Source: Kushneria avicenniae (lineage in GTDB: Bacteria; Pseudomonadota; Gammaproteobacteria; Pseudomonadales; Halomonadaceae). From it: DNA of 64,000 nt. Made by a program: the position numbers and the translations under genes. Location: NCBI RefSeq assembly GCF_900112585.1, contig NZ_FOLY01000009.1, positions 1-64,000 on the forward strand. Reading direction: 5' to 3'. The notes below the pieces were generated by a model. The model worked only from the letters and a program-made list of their open reading frames with translations. It searched no databases and was not told where the DNA came from. Below, one piece after another: positions 42,435 through 51,104 of the stretch. The stretch's first letter is position 1. Each line of letters begins with the position of its first letter.

Positions 42435-45373
42435 ACTACTTCGATCCCCAACAGCCGAATGCCCAATCCTTCAATGCAGGCCTGGGCGGCGTCGGTGAGT
42501 ATCAGAACACCTTCAATCCGGCCTTTTTCGACCGCGACATGGGCACGCCGGCGCGCACGTCGGAAACCCCGGTCGAGCTGACCATCGACGGCACCGCGAT
42601 TCGCGTACCGGCCGGCACCTCCGTCATGCGCGCGGCGGCGCTGGCCGGCATCACCATTCCACGCCTGTGTGCCTCGGACAATCTCGAAGCGTTCGGCTCC
42701 TGCCGACTCTGCGCCGTCGAGATCGAGGGTCGACGCGGCATGCCGGCCTCATGCACCACGCCGGTCACCGAAGGTATGGCGGTGACAACGCAGAACGCGA
42801 AAATCGCAAAGCTGCGCCGCAATATCATGGAGCTCTACATCTCCGATCACCCGCTGGACTGTCTGACCTGCCCGGCCAACGGTGACTGCGAGCTGCAGGA
42901 CATGGCCGGCGTCGTGGGCCTTCGCGAGGTGCGCTACGGCTATGAAGGTGCCAATCACCTTGACGCCGAGATCGACGACTCCAACCCCTATTTCAGCTTT
43001 GACCCCAGCAAGTGCATCGTCTGCTCGCGCTGCGTGCGCGCCTGCGGCGAAGTACAGGGCACCTTTGCCCTGACCATCGAAGGACGCGGCTTCGACTCCA
43101 AAGTGGCCGCCAGCCAGAATGAACCCTTCATGGATTCCGAATGCGTCTCCTGTGGCGCCTGTGTTCAGGCCTGCCCCACCTCGACGCTGATGGAAAAGAG
43201 CGTCATCGAAGAAGGCGTGCCGGAGCACAGCGTCGTGACCACCTGTGCCTACTGTGGCGTGGGCTGCTCATTCGAGGCACAGATGAAGGGTGACAAGGTG
43301 GTACGCATGGTGCCGTACAAGGGCGGCGATGCGAACCACGGCCACTCCTGTGTCAAGGGGCGCTTCGCCTTTGGTTACGCTACGCACAAGGATCGTATTC
43401 GCGAACCGATGATTCGCGATTCGATCGACCAGCCCTGGCGCGCCGTCTCCTGGGAAGAGGCCATCAGCTTTGCCGCCCGCCGTCTCAAGGAGATTCAGAC
43501 GCAGTACGGACGTGAAAGCGTTGGCGGCATTACCTCGTCGCGCTGCACCAACGAAGAGACCTACCTGGTCCAGAAACTGATCCGCGCAGCGTTTGGCAAT
43601 AACAACACCGATACCTGTGCCCGGGTCTGCCACTCTCCCACCGGTTACGGCCTCAAGACCACGCTGGGCGAGTCTGCCGGTACCCAGACCTTCGACTCGG
43701 TCATGAAGGCGGACACTATTCTTGTGATCGGCGCCAACCCGACCGATGCGCACCCGGTCTTTGCCTCGCAGATGAAGCGTCGTCTGCGCCAGGGCGCCAC
43801 CCTGATCGTGGCCGACCCACGTCGGATCGATCTTTTGAAGACGCCTCACGGCGGCGAAGGCATGCACCTGGCGCTCAAGCCGGGCACCAACGTGGCGCTG
43901 GTCAATGCGCTTGGCCATGTGGTGGTGACCGAAGGGCTGGAGGATACCGATTTCGTCGCCCGTCGCTGCGAGACCGAGGCCTACCAGCGCTGGCGCGAGT
44001 TCATCAGTGATGCTCGCCACGCACCGGAAGCTGTGGAAAGCGAAACCGGCGTATCCGCCGATCAGGTACGACGGGCGGCGCGCGCCTACGCCACCGCCGG
44101 CAACGGCGCCATCTACTACGGCCTGGGCGTGACCGAGCACAGTCAGGGCTCCACCACGGTCATGGCGATTGCCAACCTGGCGATGGCGACCGGCAACATC
44201 GGCCGCGAAGGCGTGGGCGTCAACCCGCTGCGCGGTCAGAACAACGTACAGGGTTCCTGCGACATGGGCTCGTTCCCGCACGAGCTGCCGGGCTATCAGC
44301 ACGTGGCCGATCCGGAGATCCGCCAGCGTTTTGAAGCCGTGTGGAAGGCTACCCTCGATGACGAGCCGGGACTTCGCATTCCCAACATGTTCGATGCCGC
44401 CATCCACGGCACCTTCAAGGCGCTTTACGTGCAGGGCGAGGATATCGCGCAGTCTGATCCCAACACCCAGCACGTCGAGTCGGCCCTATCGGCGCTGGAC
44501 TGCCTGATCGTGCAGGACATTTTCCTTAACGAAACGGCCAAATACGCCCACGTGCTGCTGCCGGGCGCCACCTTCCTTGAGAAGAACGGCACCTTCACCA
44601 ACGCCGAGCGTCGCATCAACCGCGTGCGCAGGGTCATGCCGCCGGTGGCCGGCAAGGAGGACTGGGAAATCACCCAGGACCTGGCCAACGCGCTGGGTTA
44701 TCCCATGCATTACAGCCATCCGTCCGAGATCATGGACGAGATCGCGACCCTTGCACCGACCTTCACCGGGGTGAGCTACGACAAGCTTGAGCGGCTGGGC
44801 AGCATCCAGTGGCCCTGCAACGATGACTTCCCGCTTGGCACCCCGACCATGCATGGGGTGGATTTCCCGATCGGCAAGGGACACTTCGCCATTACCGAGT
44901 ACGTGGCGACCGAGGAGCGGGTCAATCCGCGCTATCCGCTGCTGCTGACTACGGGGCGCATTCTCAGCCAGTACAACGTGGGTGCCCAGACCCGACGCAC
45001 CGACAACAGTGCCTGGCACTCGGAAGACGTGCTGGAGATTCACCCGACGGATGCCGAAGATCGCGGGCTCAACGATGGCGACTGGCTCGGCATTCGCAGC
45101 CGCGTCGGGCATACGGTACTGCGCTGTCGCATCAGTGACCGTATGGCACCGGGCGTGGTCTACACCACCTTCCACCACCCGGGCAGCGGTGCCAACGTGA
45201 TCACGACCGACAATTCCGACTGGGCCACCAACTGTCCGGAATACAAGGTGACGGCAGTGCAGGTCGAGAAGGTCTCGCAGCCATCGTCATGGCAGCAGCA
45301 GTTCCAGCGCTTCGACGAGCGCCAGCAGCGCTATCTGGCCAGTGCCGATGAACCGGAGCCGGCGCTCAAGTGA
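42428..45373 (+). CDS. fdsA: NAD-dependent formate dehydrogenase alpha subunit (molybdopterin, Fe-S)
   Basis: Catalytic subunit oxidising formate to CO2. An N-terminal [2Fe-2S] domain (CASDNLEAFGSCRLC) follows about 45 unusual residues. Next come a His-Cys3 cluster (DHPLDCLTCPANGDC), two ferredoxin-type motifs (CIVCSRCVRACG, CVSCGACVQACP), then CAYCGVGC and the bis-MGD domains. The active-site residue in NTDTCARVCHSPTGYGL is cysteine, not selenocysteine. At 981 aa it is typical for FdsA. A molybdenum or tungsten cofactor is expected. Confidence 0.95.
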   Translation: MLNYFDPQQPNAQSFNAGLGGVGEYQNTFNPAFFDRDMGTPARTSETPVELTIDGTAIRVPAGTSVMRAAALAGITIPRLCASDNLEAFGSCRLCAVEIEGRRGMPASCTTPVTEGMAVTTQNAKIAKLRRNIMELYISDHPLDCLTCPANGDCELQDMAGVVGLREVRYGYEGANHLDAEIDDSNPYFSFDPSKCIVCSRCVRACGEVQGTFALTIEGRGFDSKVAASQNEPFMDSECVSCGACVQACPTSTLMEKSVIEEGVPEHSVVTTCAYCGVGCSFEAQMKGDKVVRMVPYKGGDANHGHSCVKGRFAFGYATHKDRIREPMIRDSIDQPWRAVSWEEAISFAARRLKEIQTQYGRESVGGITSSRCTNEETYLVQKLIRAAFGNNNTDTCARVCHSPTGYGLKTTLGESAGTQTFDSVMKADTILVIGANPTDAHPVFASQMKRRLRQGATLIVADPRRIDLLKTPHGGEGMHLALKPGTNVALVNALGHVVVTEGLEDTDFVARRCETEAYQRWREFISDARHAPEAVESETGVSADQVRRAARAYATAGNGAIYYGLGVTEHSQGSTTVMAIANLAMATGNIGREGVGVNPLRGQNNVQGSCDMGSFPHELPGYQHVADPEIRQRFEAVWKATLDDEPGLRIPNMFDAAIHGTFKALYVQGEDIAQSDPNTQHVESALSALDCLIVQDIFLNETAKYAHVLLPGATFLEKNGTFTNAERRINRVRRVMPPVAGKEDWEITQDLANALGYPMHYSHPSEIMDEIATLAPTFTGVSYDKLERLGSIQWPCNDDFPLGTPTMHGVDFPIGKGHFAITEYVATEERVNPRYPLLLTTGRILSQYNVGAQTRRTDNSAWHSEDVLEIHPTDAEDRGLNDGDWLGIRSRVGHTVLRCRISDRMAPGVVYTTFHHPGSGANVITTDNSDWATNCPEYKVTAVQVEKVSQPSSWQQQFQRFDERQQRYLASADEPEPALK

Positions 45374-45413
45374 GCGCCGGAGGTCCTGCCCCTATCTGGA
45401 GAGCGGAATTGAC

Positions 45414-45677
45414 ATGAACGATCCCATTACACCGCTGATCAAAATGGTCAACCAGATCAGCGCCAACAATCGCCATCATGACAGCGATGAGGCGGCCGCC
45501 GAACAGATTGCCGGCCATCTCAAGAAGTTCTGGGCCCGCGACATGAAACGCCAGATCATCGACTATGCTGACCAGGACGGCAGCGAACTCGATCCCGTTT
45601 CAAGGCAGGCCGTCGCGCGATTGAAGACCATGTCAGGTGTGGTCAGGGACTGGGAGGAGACCTCCGACGCGGGCTAG
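45414..45677 (+). CDS. fdsD: Formate dehydrogenase delta subunit
   Basis: Small accessory/structural subunit found at the end of fds operons. The 87-aa protein has the family pattern LIKMVNQISANN, HLKKFWARDMKRQIIDYAD and LDPVSRQAVARL. It follows fdsA by 40 bp behind a GAGCGGA site. fdsC/fdhD, the sulfurtransferase usually needed for activity, is not in this operon. Confidence 0.92.
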   Translation: MNDPITPLIKMVNQISANNRHHDSDEAAAEQIAGHLKKFWARDMKRQIIDYADQDGSELDPVSRQAVARLKTMSGVVRDWEETSDAG

Positions 45678-45711
45678 CCGCAGTAGCACAAGTTCTCTCA
45701 TCACCCTATCG

Positions 45712-45748
45712 ATGGCCCCGTCTGCCCCTGCAGCCGGGGCCATTTTTC
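45712..45748 (+). terminator. Intrinsic terminator of fdsGBAD
   Basis: A 9-bp stem (45712-45720 with 45734-45742) is followed by TTTTTCTT. Confidence 0.9.
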
Positions 45749-45859
45749 TTCAGCAACTCTGAAATTCACAGGGTTCATGAAGGCATGAACACGCATCGTG
45801 GTCACTTCCGAGCTTCTGCGCGATGTCTATCAGGTCGAGAGGTACGCCGAGCGTTCAAG

Positions 45860-46270
45860 CTACTTCAGCACCTCGACCCTGACCGGTGCCACGCCGCTAC
45901 GGATCATGCCGATACGGTCAGCCGCTGCGCGGGACAGATCGATGATACGACCTCCGGAGAAAGGGCCGCGATCGTTGATGCGTACCACCGCCTGGCGCTG
46001 ATTGTTCAGATTGGTGACCCTCACCCGGGTGCCGAAGGCAAGCGTTCGATGAGCAGCTGTCATGGCATTCTTGTTGTATCGCTCACCGCTGGCGGTACGC
46101 GCGCCCTGATGTCGATCGCTGTACCAGGACGCCTCTCCCGACGAGGTGGCGCCCGGCGTATCGGACAGCTGGTGACCGGCGCAGCCACTCAGTGCCAGCA
46201 GACACAGCAGCGCTGCCAGACACTGCCCCCTGTTTGACCGGCCCGCGGCCGGCTTTGCCTTTATCGACAT
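45860..46270 (-). CDS. RlpA-like double-psi beta-barrel lipoprotein
   Basis: The signal peptide carries a lipobox (LALSGC, Cys near residue 30), followed by one DPBB domain with [19 protein letters not shown] and [22 protein letters not shown]. Full-length RlpA adds a C-terminal SPOR domain; this 136-aa protein has none. It is probably a cell-wall lytic transglycosylase-like lipoprotein; activity on peptidoglycan is inferred from the family. Starting at the ATG at 46270 is supported by the signal peptide. Confidence 0.85.
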   Translation of the reverse strand: MSIKAKPAAGRSNRGQCLAALLCLLALSGCAGHQLSDTPGATSSGEASWYSDRHQGARTASGERYNKNAMTAAHRTLAFGTRVRVTNLNNQRQAVVRINDRGPFSGGRIIDLSRAAADRIGMIRSGVAPVRVEVLK

Positions 46271-46287
46271 GAGCTCGTGCTCTCCAT

Positions 46288-46332
46288 AAAAAAACGCCCC
46301 GCAGTCTATCAAAGCTGCGGGGCGTTTTTTAC
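46288..46332. terminator. Terminator between ohr and the RlpA-like gene
   Basis: A 12-bp stem (46293-46304 with 46315-46326), A-run on one side and T-run on the other, ends ohr on the minus strand. Confidence 0.88.
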
Positions 46333-46348
46333 GAGGCATCTTTGCGGG

Positions 46349-46753
46349 TTATTGCCCCTTCACTTCAATATCGACCTGAATGTTGCCGCGCGTGGCCTTG
46401 GAGTACGGGCACATTTCATGGGCCTGGGCAATCAGTTTTTCCGCTTCTTCCTGAGGCAGGTCCACTTTCGCCGTCAATTTGACCACCAGATTGTAATCAT
46501 GGTTTTCCGAATCCAGCGCCACATGAGCGGCCACCGGAATATCATCAAGCTTGTGACCCTGCTGACGCGCCACGCCCATGGCCGCGCTGGCAAAGCAGGC
46601 GGCATAGCCGGCGGCAAAGAGCTGCTCGGGATTGGTCGCGTCCGCGCCGCTGCCCGGCATGGCAAGATCGACATCAAGAATGCCATCATCGCTTCTGGCA
46701 TGTCCCTTGCGGCCGCCGGAAACATTGACGGTGGTTTCATACATGACTGCCAT
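46349..46753 (-). CDS. ohr: Organic hydroperoxide resistance protein Ohr
   Basis: Thiol peroxidase reducing organic and fatty-acid hydroperoxides with lipoyl electron donors. The redox cysteines are C53 (AACFASA) and C115 (MCPYSKATRGN), the Ohr-type arrangement within the OsmC superfamily. It is 134 aa. No adjacent ohrR regulator is seen. It is flanked by terminators, so monocistronic. Confidence 0.92.
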   Translation of the reverse strand: MAVMYETTVNVSGGRKGHARSDDGILDVDLAMPGSGADATNPEQLFAAGYAACFASAAMGVARQQGHKLDDIPVAAHVALDSENHDYNLVVKLTAKVDLPQEEAEKLIAQAHEMCPYSKATRGNIQVDIEVKGQ

Positions 46754-46830
46754 GATGCTCTCCCTGTGTTGAAAACCTGATGCAAGCGTAGCTGATCACA
46801 ATTCGAGACGCCTGCTCTGCAGACGGGCAT

Positions 46831-46862
46831 CAAAAAACCCTGCCGATCGGATCGGCAGGGTT
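46831..46862 (-). terminator. Intrinsic terminator of dnaJ
   Basis: A 12-bp stem (46836-46847 with 46851-46862) is followed on the minus strand by TTTTTTG. Confidence 0.9.
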
Positions 46863-46883
46863 CTGGTATCGACTCAGGCGCGC

Positions 46884-48035
46884 CTACGGGCGCATGTCAT
46901 CGAAAAACTTTTTCACGCCGTCGAACCAGCGGCTTTTACGTGGCGAATGGCGCGTATCCGTGCCGTCCAGACTTTCCTGGAACTGACGCAGCAGCTGCTT
47001 TTGCTCTTCATCGAGATTGACCGGCGTTTCCAGTACCACCTTGCACATCAGATCGCCCGGTGCGCCGCCGCGAACCGGCTTGACGCCCTTGCCGCGCAGG
47101 CGGAAGAGCTTGCCGGTCTGGGTCTCGGGCGGAATACGCAGCTTGACGCGACCTTCCAGTGTCGGTACTTCCAGCTCGCCGCCGAGCGTGGCATCCACAA
47201 AGTTGATCGGAACTTCGCAGTAAAGATCACGTCCGTCGCGCTCGAAGATGTCATGCGCCTTGATGGCCACCTGCACGTACAGATCGCCTGCCGGGCCGCC
47301 GTTGACGCCGGCTTCCCCTTCACCATTGAGGCGAATGCGATCACCGGTATCGACACCGGCCGGAATCTTGACCGACAGGGTGCGCGTTTCCTGAACGCGT
47401 CCTTCGCCCTGGCACTTGCGGCACGGTGTGTCGACGCTCTGCCCCTGACCATGACAGGTCGGGCAGGGCTGCTGCACGGCAAAGAAGCCCTGCTGCATAC
47501 GAACCTGCCCCATTCCATTACAGGTCGAGCAGGTACGCTTGCTGGTCCCGGGTTCGGCGCAGTCGCCGTGGCAGCGATCGCACTCGACCAGACGCGGCAC
47601 GCGGATATCGACAGTGGTGCCGGCCACAGCCTCCTCGAGATCGATCTCGAGGTTATAGCGCAGATCGCTGCCACGGGCGGCACCGCCCGGCCCGCGACGT
47701 CCGCCGGCACCCCCGAAGATATCGCCGAAGACGTCACCGAAGATATCGCTGAAGCCGCCCGCGCCACCGGCACCGCCAAAGCCGCCACCGCCGAAACCGC
47801 CGCCCTGACCGTCTACGCCGGCATGACCGAACTGGTCATAGGCCGCCCGCTTGTCGCTGTCGGCCAGCACTTCGTAGGCGTCAGAGACCTCGCGGAATTT
47901 TTCGGCAGCCGTATCATCATCCGGGTTGCGGTCGGGATGGTACTTCTGCGCCAGTCGGCGATAGGCCTTCTTGATTTCGCGGTCGTCAGCGCCGCGTTCG
48001 ACGCCGAGGACCTCATAGTAGTCACGCTTGGACAT
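46884..48035 (-). CDS. dnaJ: Chaperone DnaJ (Hsp40)
   Basis: Co-chaperone that delivers substrates to DnaK and stimulates its ATPase. The J domain has HPD at about residues 33-35, then a Gly/Phe-rich linker (about 74-115). Four CxxCxGxG zinc repeats lie mid-protein ([32 protein letters not shown]; the first ends GDC), followed by C-terminal substrate-binding domains. It is 383 aa. It is third in grpE-dnaK-dnaJ, 87 bp after dnaK with a hairpin between. Confidence 0.97.
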   Translation of the reverse strand: MSKRDYYEVLGVERGADDREIKKAYRRLAQKYHPDRNPDDDTAAEKFREVSDAYEVLADSDKRAAYDQFGHAGVDGQGGGFGGGGFGGAGGAGGFSDIFGDVFGDIFGGAGGRRGPGGAARGSDLRYNLEIDLEEAVAGTTVDIRVPRLVECDRCHGDCAEPGTSKRTCSTCNGMGQVRMQQGFFAVQQPCPTCHGQGQSVDTPCRKCQGEGRVQETRTLSVKIPAGVDTGDRIRLNGEGEAGVNGGPAGDLYVQVAIKAHDIFERDGRDLYCEVPINFVDATLGGELEVPTLEGRVKLRIPPETQTGKLFRLRGKGVKPVRGGAPGDLMCKVVLETPVNLDEEQKQLLRQFQESLDGTDTRHSPRKSRWFDGVKKFFDDMRP

Positions 48036-48068
48036 GGTGTAACGGATCCTCCGAAGTCTGACACCTGC

Positions 48069-48100
48069 AAAAACAACGCGGGAGCAAGGCCCCCGCGTTG
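48069..48100 (-). terminator. dnaK-dnaJ intergenic hairpin (attenuator)
   Basis: A 9-bp stem (48074-48082 with 48092-48100) is followed on the minus strand by TTTTTG. In this position it would reduce transcription into dnaJ or stabilise the dnaK mRNA 3' end. Confidence 0.65.
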
Positions 48101-48122
48101 GACAGCTCAGCCGTGAAAGGCC

Positions 48123-50045
48123 TTACTGCTTTTTCTGGTCGTCGTTGACTTCTTCGTAGTCCGCATCGACCACATCATCACCGCTCTTCTGACTGCCTTC
48201 CGGCTGCTCGCCCTGAGCCTGATCGCCCTGCTCGGCGTACATCTTCTGCGCCAGGTTGCCGGACGCTTCGGTCAGCGCATCAAGCTTCGGCTGAATCTGT
48301 TCCTGATCATCGGTCTTGAGCGCTTCTTCCAGCTCGGAGATGGCGCTTTCGATGTTCTGACGATCTTCATCGGACGCCTTGTCGCCGGCTTCTTCCAGCG
48401 TCTTGCGCGAGGCGTGGATCATGCCGTCGGCTTGGTTGCGCAGCTGCACGAGCTCCTCGAACTTCTTGTCCTCGGCCTCGTGGGCTTCAGCGTCCTGAAC
48501 CATCTGATCGATCTCTTCGTCGGAGAGACCGCCGGAGGATTTGATCACGATCGACTGTTCCTTGCCGGTCGCCTTGTCCTTCGCGGTAATGTTCAGGATA
48601 CCGTTGGCGTCGAGATCGAAGGCCACCTCGATCTGCGGCACGCCGCGCGGTGCCGGCGGAATGTCAGCCAGATCAAAGCGACCCAGCGACTTGTTCTGCG
48701 ACGCCTGCTTGCGCTCACCCTGCAGCGCATGGATGGTCACTGCGGTCTGGTTATCCTCGGCCGTGGAGAAGGTCTGCGTCTTCTTGGTCGGGATCGTGGT
48801 GTTCTTCTCGATCAGAGGCGTCATGACCCCCCCCATCGTTTCGATGCCCAGCGTCAGCGGCGTGACGTCCAGCAGCAGCACGTCCTTGACGTCGCCACCC
48901 AGTACGCCGCCCTGAAGCGCAGCACCCATGGCAACAGCCTCATCGGGATTGACGTCCTTGCGAGCGTCCTTGCCAAAGAACTCGGCAACCTTTTGCTGTA
49001 CCAGCGGCATGCGCGTCTGACCGCCGACCAGAATCACATCGTGAATCTCGCTGTTGGAGAGACCGGCATCCTGCATGGCAGTCTTGCACGGGCCGAGCGA
49101 GCGCTGGACCAGATCTTCCACCAGCGATTCGAGCTTGGCGCGAGTGACCTTGACGGCCATGTGCTTCGGACCGGTCTGGTCTGCCGTGATATAGGGCAGG
49201 TTGACTTCGGTCTGCTGAGCAGAGGACAGCTCGATCTTGGCCTTCTCGGCCGCTTCCTTGAGACGCTGCATGGCGAGCGAATCGCCGGACAGATCGATAC
49301 CGGAATCGTTCTGAAACTGTTGAACAAGATAGTCGATCAGCTTCAGGTCAAAGTCTTCACCACCCAGGAAGGTGTCACCATTGGTAGCCAGTACTTCGAA
49401 CTGCTTTTCACCGTCGACATCGGCCACTTCGATGATGGAGATATCGAAGGTACCGCCGCCCAGGTCATAGACCGCGATGGTGCGATCGCTGCCCTTGCTG
49501 TCCATGCCGTAGGCCAGCGCGGCCGCCGTCGGCTCGTTGATGATGCGCTTGACTTCGAGCCCGGCGATGCGCCCGGCATCCTTGGTGGCCTGACGCTGGG
49601 AATCGTTGAAGTAAGCCGGTACGGTGATGACCGCTTCGGTGACTTCTTCACCGAGATAGTCCTCGGCGGTCTTTTTCATCTTTTTCAGAACTTCAGCGCT
49701 GACCTGCGGCGGCGCCATCTTCTTGTCGTTGACCTGAACCCAGGCATCGCCGTTGTCGGCTTCGATGATGCTGTAGGGCACCATCTTGATGTCCTTTTGA
49801 ACAACGTCATCCTTGAATTTACGGCCGATCAGACGCTTGACCGCATACAGGGTGTTGTTCGGGTTGGTGACGGCCTGGCGCTTGGCCGCCTGACCGACCA
49901 GTGTTTCGCCATCATCGGTATAGCCGATGATTGAAGGCGTGGTACGTGCGCCTTCTGCGTTTTCGATTACGCGGGTCTTGTCACCATCGAGCACAGCCAC
50001 ACAAGAGTTGGTTGTGCCAAGGTCGATACCAATAATGCGTCCCAT
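48123..50045 (-). CDS. dnaK: Chaperone DnaK (Hsp70)
   Basis: ATP-dependent chaperone. The nucleotide-binding domain starts [16 protein letters not shown], with [11 protein letters not shown] and the linker [15 protein letters not shown]; the substrate domain and helical lid follow. The acidic tail ends in [10 protein letters not shown]. The ATG at 50045 gives 640 aa (E. coli 638). It lies between grpE and dnaJ. Confidence 0.98.
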   Translation of the reverse strand: MGRIIGIDLGTTNSCVAVLDGDKTRVIENAEGARTTPSIIGYTDDGETLVGQAAKRQAVTNPNNTLYAVKRLIGRKFKDDVVQKDIKMVPYSIIEADNGDAWVQVNDKKMAPPQVSAEVLKKMKKTAEDYLGEEVTEAVITVPAYFNDSQRQATKDAGRIAGLEVKRIINEPTAAALAYGMDSKGSDRTIAVYDLGGGTFDISIIEVADVDGEKQFEVLATNGDTFLGGEDFDLKLIDYLVQQFQNDSGIDLSGDSLAMQRLKEAAEKAKIELSSAQQTEVNLPYITADQTGPKHMAVKVTRAKLESLVEDLVQRSLGPCKTAMQDAGLSNSEIHDVILVGGQTRMPLVQQKVAEFFGKDARKDVNPDEAVAMGAALQGGVLGGDVKDVLLLDVTPLTLGIETMGGVMTPLIEKNTTIPTKKTQTFSTAEDNQTAVTIHALQGERKQASQNKSLGRFDLADIPPAPRGVPQIEVAFDLDANGILNITAKDKATGKEQSIVIKSSGGLSDEEIDQMVQDAEAHEAEDKKFEELVQLRNQADGMIHASRKTLEEAGDKASDEDRQNIESAISELEEALKTDDQEQIQPKLDALTEASGNLAQKMYAEQGDQAQGEQPEGSQKSGDDVVDADYEEVNDDQKKQ

Positions 50046-50119
50046 AGTGTCACCTCGAAAATTCTTCTGAACCAAAATTGCTTTCGATGCGCAGCCAACG
50101 CTGCGTGGATGTCTGCCTA

Positions 50120-50146
50120 TGTGTGGGCATTACGTCGCTTTTCAAG
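50120..50146 (-). promoter_or_regulatory. Candidate sigma-32 promoter of dnaK
   Basis: On the minus strand CTTGAAA (50140-50146), a perfect -35, is followed after 12 bp by CCCACACA (50120-50127). The -10 departs from CCCCATnT, so this is a weaker call than the grpE promoter. Confidence 0.45.
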
Positions 50147-50189
50147 ACCCCACACGACTCGTTGTCGACAAAACATCCGCTGATCGATA

Positions 50190-50816
50190 TCAGGCCTGCT
50201 TGCTCACCACCACCATCGCCGGACGCACCAGACGGCCGTTGAGCGTGTAGCCCTTCTGCATGACGTCCATGACCGTGTTGGGATCCATTTCCGGATTGGC
50301 CACCTGCGTCATGGCTTCATGGTATTGCGGATCAAAGGGCTCGCCGTGCGGGTCGATCTGCTCGACACCAAACTTGCCCAGCACATCAAGCTGCATCTTC
50401 AGCGTCATCGACACGCCTTCGCGATGGGTGTCACTGACGTCTTCGCTCATGCTCTCGAGCCCCTTCTCAAGGCTGTCCACGACCGGCAGAAGTTCCTTGA
50501 CGAACTTCTCCAGAGCGAATTTTTTCGCCTTGTCGGCATCCTGCTCGGCGCGACGACGGGCGTTCTGCGCCTCGGCCGCGGCCCGGACCTGCTGATCCTT
50601 TGCCTCGGCCAGCTGCTGCTCGAGCTCTGCCACACGACCGGCCAGCACGTCGGCTTCCTGATCACTCGTGTTCAGCATTTCCTCGTCATCGTCCTGCAGC
50701 ACGCCCTCGATATCCTCGATGGTTTGCGTGTTCTCGACGTCAACCGGTTGCGGTTCGGCATCATGCTCGGCGCGCTCGAGCTCTTCATCCTTTGGATTAT
50801 GCGGCTTGTCGGTCAT
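50190..50816 (-). CDS. grpE: Nucleotide exchange factor GrpE
   Basis: Releases ADP from DnaK. It has a long N-terminal acidic region and coiled coil (about residues 45-110) and then the beta domain ([41 protein letters not shown]). It is 208 aa. It is first gene of grpE-dnaK-dnaJ, behind a good sigma-32 promoter. Confidence 0.96.
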   Translation of the reverse strand: MTDKPHNPKDEELERAEHDAEPQPVDVENTQTIEDIEGVLQDDDEEMLNTSDQEADVLAGRVAELEQQLAEAKDQQVRAAAEAQNARRRAEQDADKAKKFALEKFVKELLPVVDSLEKGLESMSEDVSDTHREGVSMTLKMQLDVLGKFGVEQIDPHGEPFDPQYHEAMTQVANPEMDPNTVMDVMQKGYTLNGRLVRPAMVVVSKQA

Positions 50817-50937
50817 ACCCCACTCCTGAGTCGCTGTGTCGGCTTCAGATCATGGCGCTGCTTGGCGCGGTCAGGTCGCCACCGGCTGTCAGAGCGTCAT
50901 TCTGTAGAGCGACATTAATGCTGAAAACTGTTTACCC

Positions 50938-50966
50938 AGATGGGGCATCCAGACATCAATCTCAAG
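50938..50966 (-). promoter_or_regulatory. Sigma-32 heat-shock promoter of grpE-dnaK-dnaJ
   Basis: On the minus strand CTTGAGA (50960-50966) and CCCCATCT (50938-50945) are separated by 14 bp, close to the CTTGAAA-N13/14-CCCCATnT consensus. It lies about 120 bp upstream of grpE. Confidence 0.75.
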
Positions 50967-51019
50967 GCATGCGTACGATGAAATTACCAGTTCAGGGTAT
51001 TGAAGCCCGAACAGGGCAG

Positions 51020-51054
51020 CTGTATAAAAACACACTCACTGTATATAAAGTCAG
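51020..51054 (+). promoter_or_regulatory. Two LexA (SOS) box-like sites before recN
   Basis: CTGTATATAAAGTCAG (51039-51054) differs from the CTGT-N8-ACAG consensus by one base and resembles the E. coli recN box. CTGTATAAAAACACAC (51020-51035) is a weaker copy. Double boxes are usual upstream of recN. Confidence 0.7.
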
Positions 51055-51104
51055 TTTCTTATCCACTGAACCCAGTCATTTGCGATCACGCAACGGGAGT
51101 GGCC

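Noticed and set aside
43600..43660. Selenocysteine at the formate dehydrogenase active site
   Set aside because: The frame is continuous and the motif CARVCHSPTGYG contains ordinary cysteine codons; no in-frame TGA is involved.
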